From positions 1 through 7,544 of the forward strand of contig DRQB01000216.1 of NCBI GenBank assembly GCA_011330645.1: a stretch of DNA of 7,544 nucleotides, read 5' to 3'. Numbering within the stretch: the first letter of the stretch is position 1; every line of letters starts with the position of its first letter. This document shows positions 5,430-7,544 of this stretch, piece after piece. The notes under the pieces are model-generated. The model was given only the letters and a program-made list of their open reading frames with translations. It made no database searches and was not told where the DNA came from. The position numbers and the translations under genes are program-made. The DNA is from Campylobacterota bacterium. GTDB lineage: Bacteria; Campylobacterota; Campylobacteria; Campylobacterales; Sulfurovaceae.

Positions 5430-5459
5430 TAGTGTACACACTATGCTGTGTTATACACA
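5430..5459. promoter_or_regulatory. Tandem palindromes upstream of the nifU-like promoter (possible operator)
   Basis: Two perfect inverted repeats stand side by side: TAGTGT-AC-ACACTA (5430-5443) and TGTGT-TAT-ACACA (5447-5459). Both are made of GTGT/ACAC half-sites, with centres 16.5 bp apart. The first centre is about 44 bp upstream of the expected start of the nifU-like transcript, the second about 61. That arrangement fits a dimeric regulator, possibly cooperative, but I do not recognise the site, and AT-rich spacer can form short palindromes by chance. Confidence 0.4.
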
Positions 5460-5509
5460 AAAAGTGTTTTTTTGTCAATGATAAAAGTTGGATTTATAAA
5501 AATGTAGTG

Positions 5510-5536
5510 GTATTTAAGGCATTTTGCCTTAAATAC
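5510..5536 (-). terminator. Probable terminator of the rpsD-rpoA-rplQ operon
   Basis: GTATTTAAGGCA (5510-5521) and its exact complement (5525-5536) form a 12-bp stem with a TTT/AAA loop, 25 bp after the rplQ stop. On the minus strand the T-tract (5498-5502) comes seven bases after the stem, so it is an imperfect intrinsic terminator. A second small hairpin, GTTGC-AGAA-GCAAC (5541-5554), lies between it and rplQ. Confidence 0.6.
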
Positions 5537-5560
5537 AGAAGTTGCAGAAGCAACATTGAA

Positions 5561-5911
5561 TTAGATTAATTCAATGATTGCCATAGGTGCTGCATCACCT
5601 TTTCTCATACGTGTTTTAATGATACGAGTATACCCACCGTTTCTGTCTGCATATTTTGGTGCAATTTCATTTACGATAGTATTTGTACACTCTTTGTGTT
5701 GTAACATTGCAAAAATAGCTCTATGTGCATTAAAATCACCTGTTGAAGCTTTAGTAATAAGCTTTTCATAGTACGATCTAAGCTCTTTGGCTTTTGGCAA
5801 TGTTGTCTCGATTCTACCTTCTTTTGTCAAAGCAATAGAAAGGTTTTTAAGAAGTGCCGCTCTGTGAGAAGACGTTCTATTTAATTTACGATAACCATGC
5901 TTATGTCTCAT
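5561..5911 (-). CDS. rplQ: 50S ribosomal protein L17
   Basis: The 116-aa protein is a clear bacterial L17, a component of the large ribosomal subunit near the peptide exit region. It has the family start MRHKHGYRKLNRTSSHRAA, the basic central segment LTKEGRIETTLPKAKELR, and the NGGYTRIIKTRMRKGDAAPMAIIEL ending, at the usual length without an extension. The ATG has AAGGAA four bases upstream. It lies 33 bp after rpoA as the last gene of the alpha operon, followed by two hairpins and the gap to the nifU-like operon. Confidence 0.97.
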   Translation of the reverse strand: MRHKHGYRKLNRTSSHRAALLKNLSIALTKEGRIETTLPKAKELRSYYEKLITKASTGDFNAHRAIFAMLQHKECTNTIVNEIAPKYADRNGGYTRIIKTRMRKGDAAPMAIIELI

Positions 5912-5944
5912 AATATTCCTTTATAATCTATGACAACTAAAGTC

Positions 5945-6946
5945 TTAAACTTTAAGTTGTTCTATTTTCTTTACAAGATTTGCTCTTGTATGATCTGCGA
6001 GTTCATAGTCTGAACCAAATCCATTCTCTATAAGACATTCATTGATTTCATCTAAAGATTTTTTACCAAGGTTTTTGATATTTTTAATCTCATTTTCACT
6101 CATTAATACCAATTCACCAAGGAACTTCATCCCTGCTCTATCTAGAGAGTTAAATGATCTTGCACTAAGTCCAAGACTATCAACTGTTTGCATAAATGGT
6201 TTAAGTTCAGAATCATCAGTGCTTCTTTTTACTGGTGTTGCCGAAATATCTACATCAAGGACACCATTAAATACAGAAAGTTGTTTATTCATCACTTCTA
6301 GTGCATTGGTAAATGCTTCTACAGGACCTAATTGACCATCTGTTTCAATATCAAAAGTAATCTTTTCAAAGTTAGGATTATCCTCAACAAGTACAGGATC
6401 AATCTTATAATTTGCTTTTCTTACTGGTGTAAAGAATGCATCTAGTGCAATACTATCAGTAGCAACATCATCTCTAAGATCTTCACTCGGCACATAACCA
6501 ATACCTTTAGAGATAACTACAGTAAAGTTCAATTCTGCATCTTCATTCAATGTTGCCAATGGTAAATCACCATTAACTACTTCAATTTGATCGTTATTAA
6601 GGTCTTGTGCAGTCACTTCTTTGTGTCCAGAGAAACTATATTTAAGTTCAACTCTATCACTTTCGTCTTTAATTTTAAAACGAATGTTTTTAAGATTGAT
6701 AATAAATACAGCAACATCTTCATGCATACCTCTAATGTTGTCAAACTCATGTGCTGCCCCTTCAATCTTTACAGATATAGGTGCATAGCCAATAGAAGAT
6801 CCAAGAATGAGTCTTCTTAGTGGGTGTGCGAGTGTAACAGCATAACCGCTTTCAAAAGGATAAGCAATGATCTCAGCACGGTTAGCGCTGATTTCATTTA
6901 CTTCTACCTCTGTTGGCATAAATGGTGCAACTTTAATTTTTCTCAT
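5945..6946 (-). CDS. rpoA: DNA-directed RNA polymerase subunit alpha
   Basis: The 333-aa RpoA has both domains. The N-terminal dimerisation/assembly domain (about 1-235) includes HPLRRLILGSSIGYAP (41-56), with R44/R45 at the assembly arginine of E. coli R45; the ETDGQLGPVEAFTNA segment (201-215) closes it. After a linker the C-terminal domain (about 250-325) holds ARSFNSL (262-268) and NLGKKSLDEI (292-301). R263 and N266 align with the UP-element-contacting R265 and N268 of E. coli, so upstream DNA binding should be intact; E. coli C269 is serine here. The ATG at 6946 is 20 bp after rpsD with an AAGG site seven bases upstream. The order rpsD-rpoA-rplQ is the standard alpha operon end. Confidence 0.98.
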   Translation of the reverse strand: MRKIKVAPFMPTEVEVNEISANRAEIIAYPFESGYAVTLAHPLRRLILGSSIGYAPISVKIEGAAHEFDNIRGMHEDVAVFIINLKNIRFKIKDESDRVELKYSFSGHKEVTAQDLNNDQIEVVNGDLPLATLNEDAELNFTVVISKGIGYVPSEDLRDDVATDSIALDAFFTPVRKANYKIDPVLVEDNPNFEKITFDIETDGQLGPVEAFTNALEVMNKQLSVFNGVLDVDISATPVKRSTDDSELKPFMQTVDSLGLSARSFNSLDRAGMKFLGELVLMSENEIKNIKNLGKKSLDEINECLIENGFGSDYELADHTRANLVKKIEQLKV

Positions 6947-6966
6947 TAGTAGCCTTTACTTATGTA

Positions 6967-7544
6967 TTATTTAGAGTAAAGCTCGACGATTAGACGCTCT
7001 TCAACTGGGATTGCGATTTCTTCTCTTTCTGGGATTCTAGTAAATAAACCAAAAAGTTTCTCTTTATCCATATCAACCCATTCAACCATACCAGTTTGGT
7101 TAGTTAATTCAATTGCTCTAAGGATTTGAGGATTTGTTTTACTTTTTTCTCTAATCTCAATTTTTTGACCTGCTTTTACTCTAAAAGAAGGAATATCAAC
7201 TCTTTTCCCATCAACAAGCACATGCCCATGATTTACAAATTGTCTAGCAGACGCTCTAGTCGTTGCAAAACCCATTCTGTAAACTACGTTGTCAAGTCTT
7301 TGCTCAAGAAGTTGAATAAGGATAGAACCTGTATTACCATCTTTTGAGTTTGCCTCTTTGTATAATGCTCTAAATTGTTTTTCAGAAACTCCATACATAA
7401 ATTTAGCTTTTTGCTTTTCTTGAAGTTGAAGACCATATTCTGAAATCTTTGTTCTTCTTTGACCGTGTTGCCCTGGAGCATATGGTCTTTTTTCTAATGC
7501 AGATTTACCAGCAAGTCTACGCTCACCTTTTAATCCTAAATCAA
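6967..7544 (-). CDS. rpsD: 30S ribosomal protein S4 (5'-truncated by window edge)
   Basis: The open frame continues from the stop at 6967 to the window edge: 191 codons are visible of about 208 usual, so only about 17 N-terminal residues are missing. The ATG at 7398 is an internal methionine, since upstream the frame reads GERRLAGKSALEKRPYAPGQHGQ, then SEYGLQLQEKQKAKFMYG, core S4 sequence. The S4 RNA-binding domain follows (LEQRLDNVVYRMGFATTRA, QFVNHGHVLVDGKRV), ending in ERLIVELYSK. S4 is a primary 16S rRNA binder in 30S assembly and in many bacteria the translational repressor of its operon. No regulatory leader is visible since the operon start is outside the window. Confidence 0.97.
   Translation of the reverse strand, partial: DLGLKGERRLAGKSALEKRPYAPGQHGQRRTKISEYGLQLQEKQKAKFMYGVSEKQFRALYKEANSKDGNTGSILIQLLEQRLDNVVYRMGFATTRASARQFVNHGHVLVDGKRVDIPSFRVKAGQKIEIREKSKTNPQILRAIELTNQTGMVEWVDMDKEKLFGLFTRIPEREEIAIPVEERLIVELYSK

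Noticed and set aside
5455..5474. ACAC-AAAAA-GTGT followed by a T-run as a plus-strand terminator
   Set aside because: The stem is only four base pairs and no plus-strand gene ends nearby; it is better viewed as AT-rich spacer next to the tandem palindromes.
5574..6820. Plus-strand ORFs opposite rplQ and rpoA
   Set aside because: They are antisense to highly conserved ribosomal and polymerase genes.
7396..7398. ATG at 7398 as the start of rpsD
   Set aside because: The same frame upstream encodes conserved S4 sequence (GERRLAGKSALEKRPYAPGQHGQ), so this is an internal methionine.
7126..7481. A plus-strand ORF (7126-7347) and a minus-strand ORF in another frame (7284-7481) within rpsD
   Set aside because: The S4 frame is continuous through this whole region to the window edge, so these are frame shadows.
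1..7544. CRISPR arrays, tRNA or rRNA genes, toxin-antitoxin or prophage genes
   Set aside because: I found no regular spaced repeats, no cloverleaf or rRNA-like stretch, and no phage or recombinase coding sequence.

Overview
The window is AT-rich, densely packed chromosomal DNA. It most likely comes from a Campylobacterota (former Epsilonproteobacteria) organism of the Sulfurovum/Sulfurimonas/Campylobacter type. The reasons are the ribosomal operon end rpsD-rpoA-rplQ with an epsilon-style RpoA, the neighbouring trio nifU-like / small TPR-like protein / short murE (the same order I recall from Campylobacter jejuni Cj1639-Cj1641), AAGGA ribosome sites and -10-only promoters. The genus assignment is inference.

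Layout. Positions 1-343 (minus) hold the 5' part of a thioredoxin-like [2Fe-2S] ferredoxin gene. A 157-bp divergent intergenic region follows, with a perfect FNR-type box (TTGAT-N4-ATCAA) centred 41.5 bp upstream of the start expected from a TATAAT box. This promoter drives a tight plus-strand operon (501-3085): an FmdE-like protein, a hemerythrin HHE protein, a DUF2249 protein and a roughly 12-TM NnrS/heme-copper-oxidase-like membrane protein. The last three genes overlap or nearly abut. The composition and the FNR-type promoter suggest an anaerobiosis- or nitric-oxide-responsive module, but its biochemical role cannot be read from sequence.

Positions 3082-3215 separate convergent operons and are built of hairpins. 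Two REP-like units (GTAG foot, 9-bp stem, 4-nt loop) face each other as a 102-bp REPIN-like doublet, followed by a third hairpin overlapping the end of murE. The doublet supplies the stop codon of the membrane protein gene.

Positions 3191-5352 (minus) are nifU-like, TPR-like and murE, transcribed in that order, with TTG and GTG starts at the two ends. The 208-bp upstream region contains a -10 box, a 5'-UTR hairpin and two tandem palindromes resembling an operator. It also contains the probable terminator of the ribosomal operon. Positions 5561-7544 (minus) hold rplQ, rpoA and the 3' part of rpsD, which runs off the window edge.

The most interesting parts are the FNR-controlled operon (with its FmdE-like first gene and divergent ferredoxin) and the REPIN-like element. 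The rest is core housekeeping sequence.
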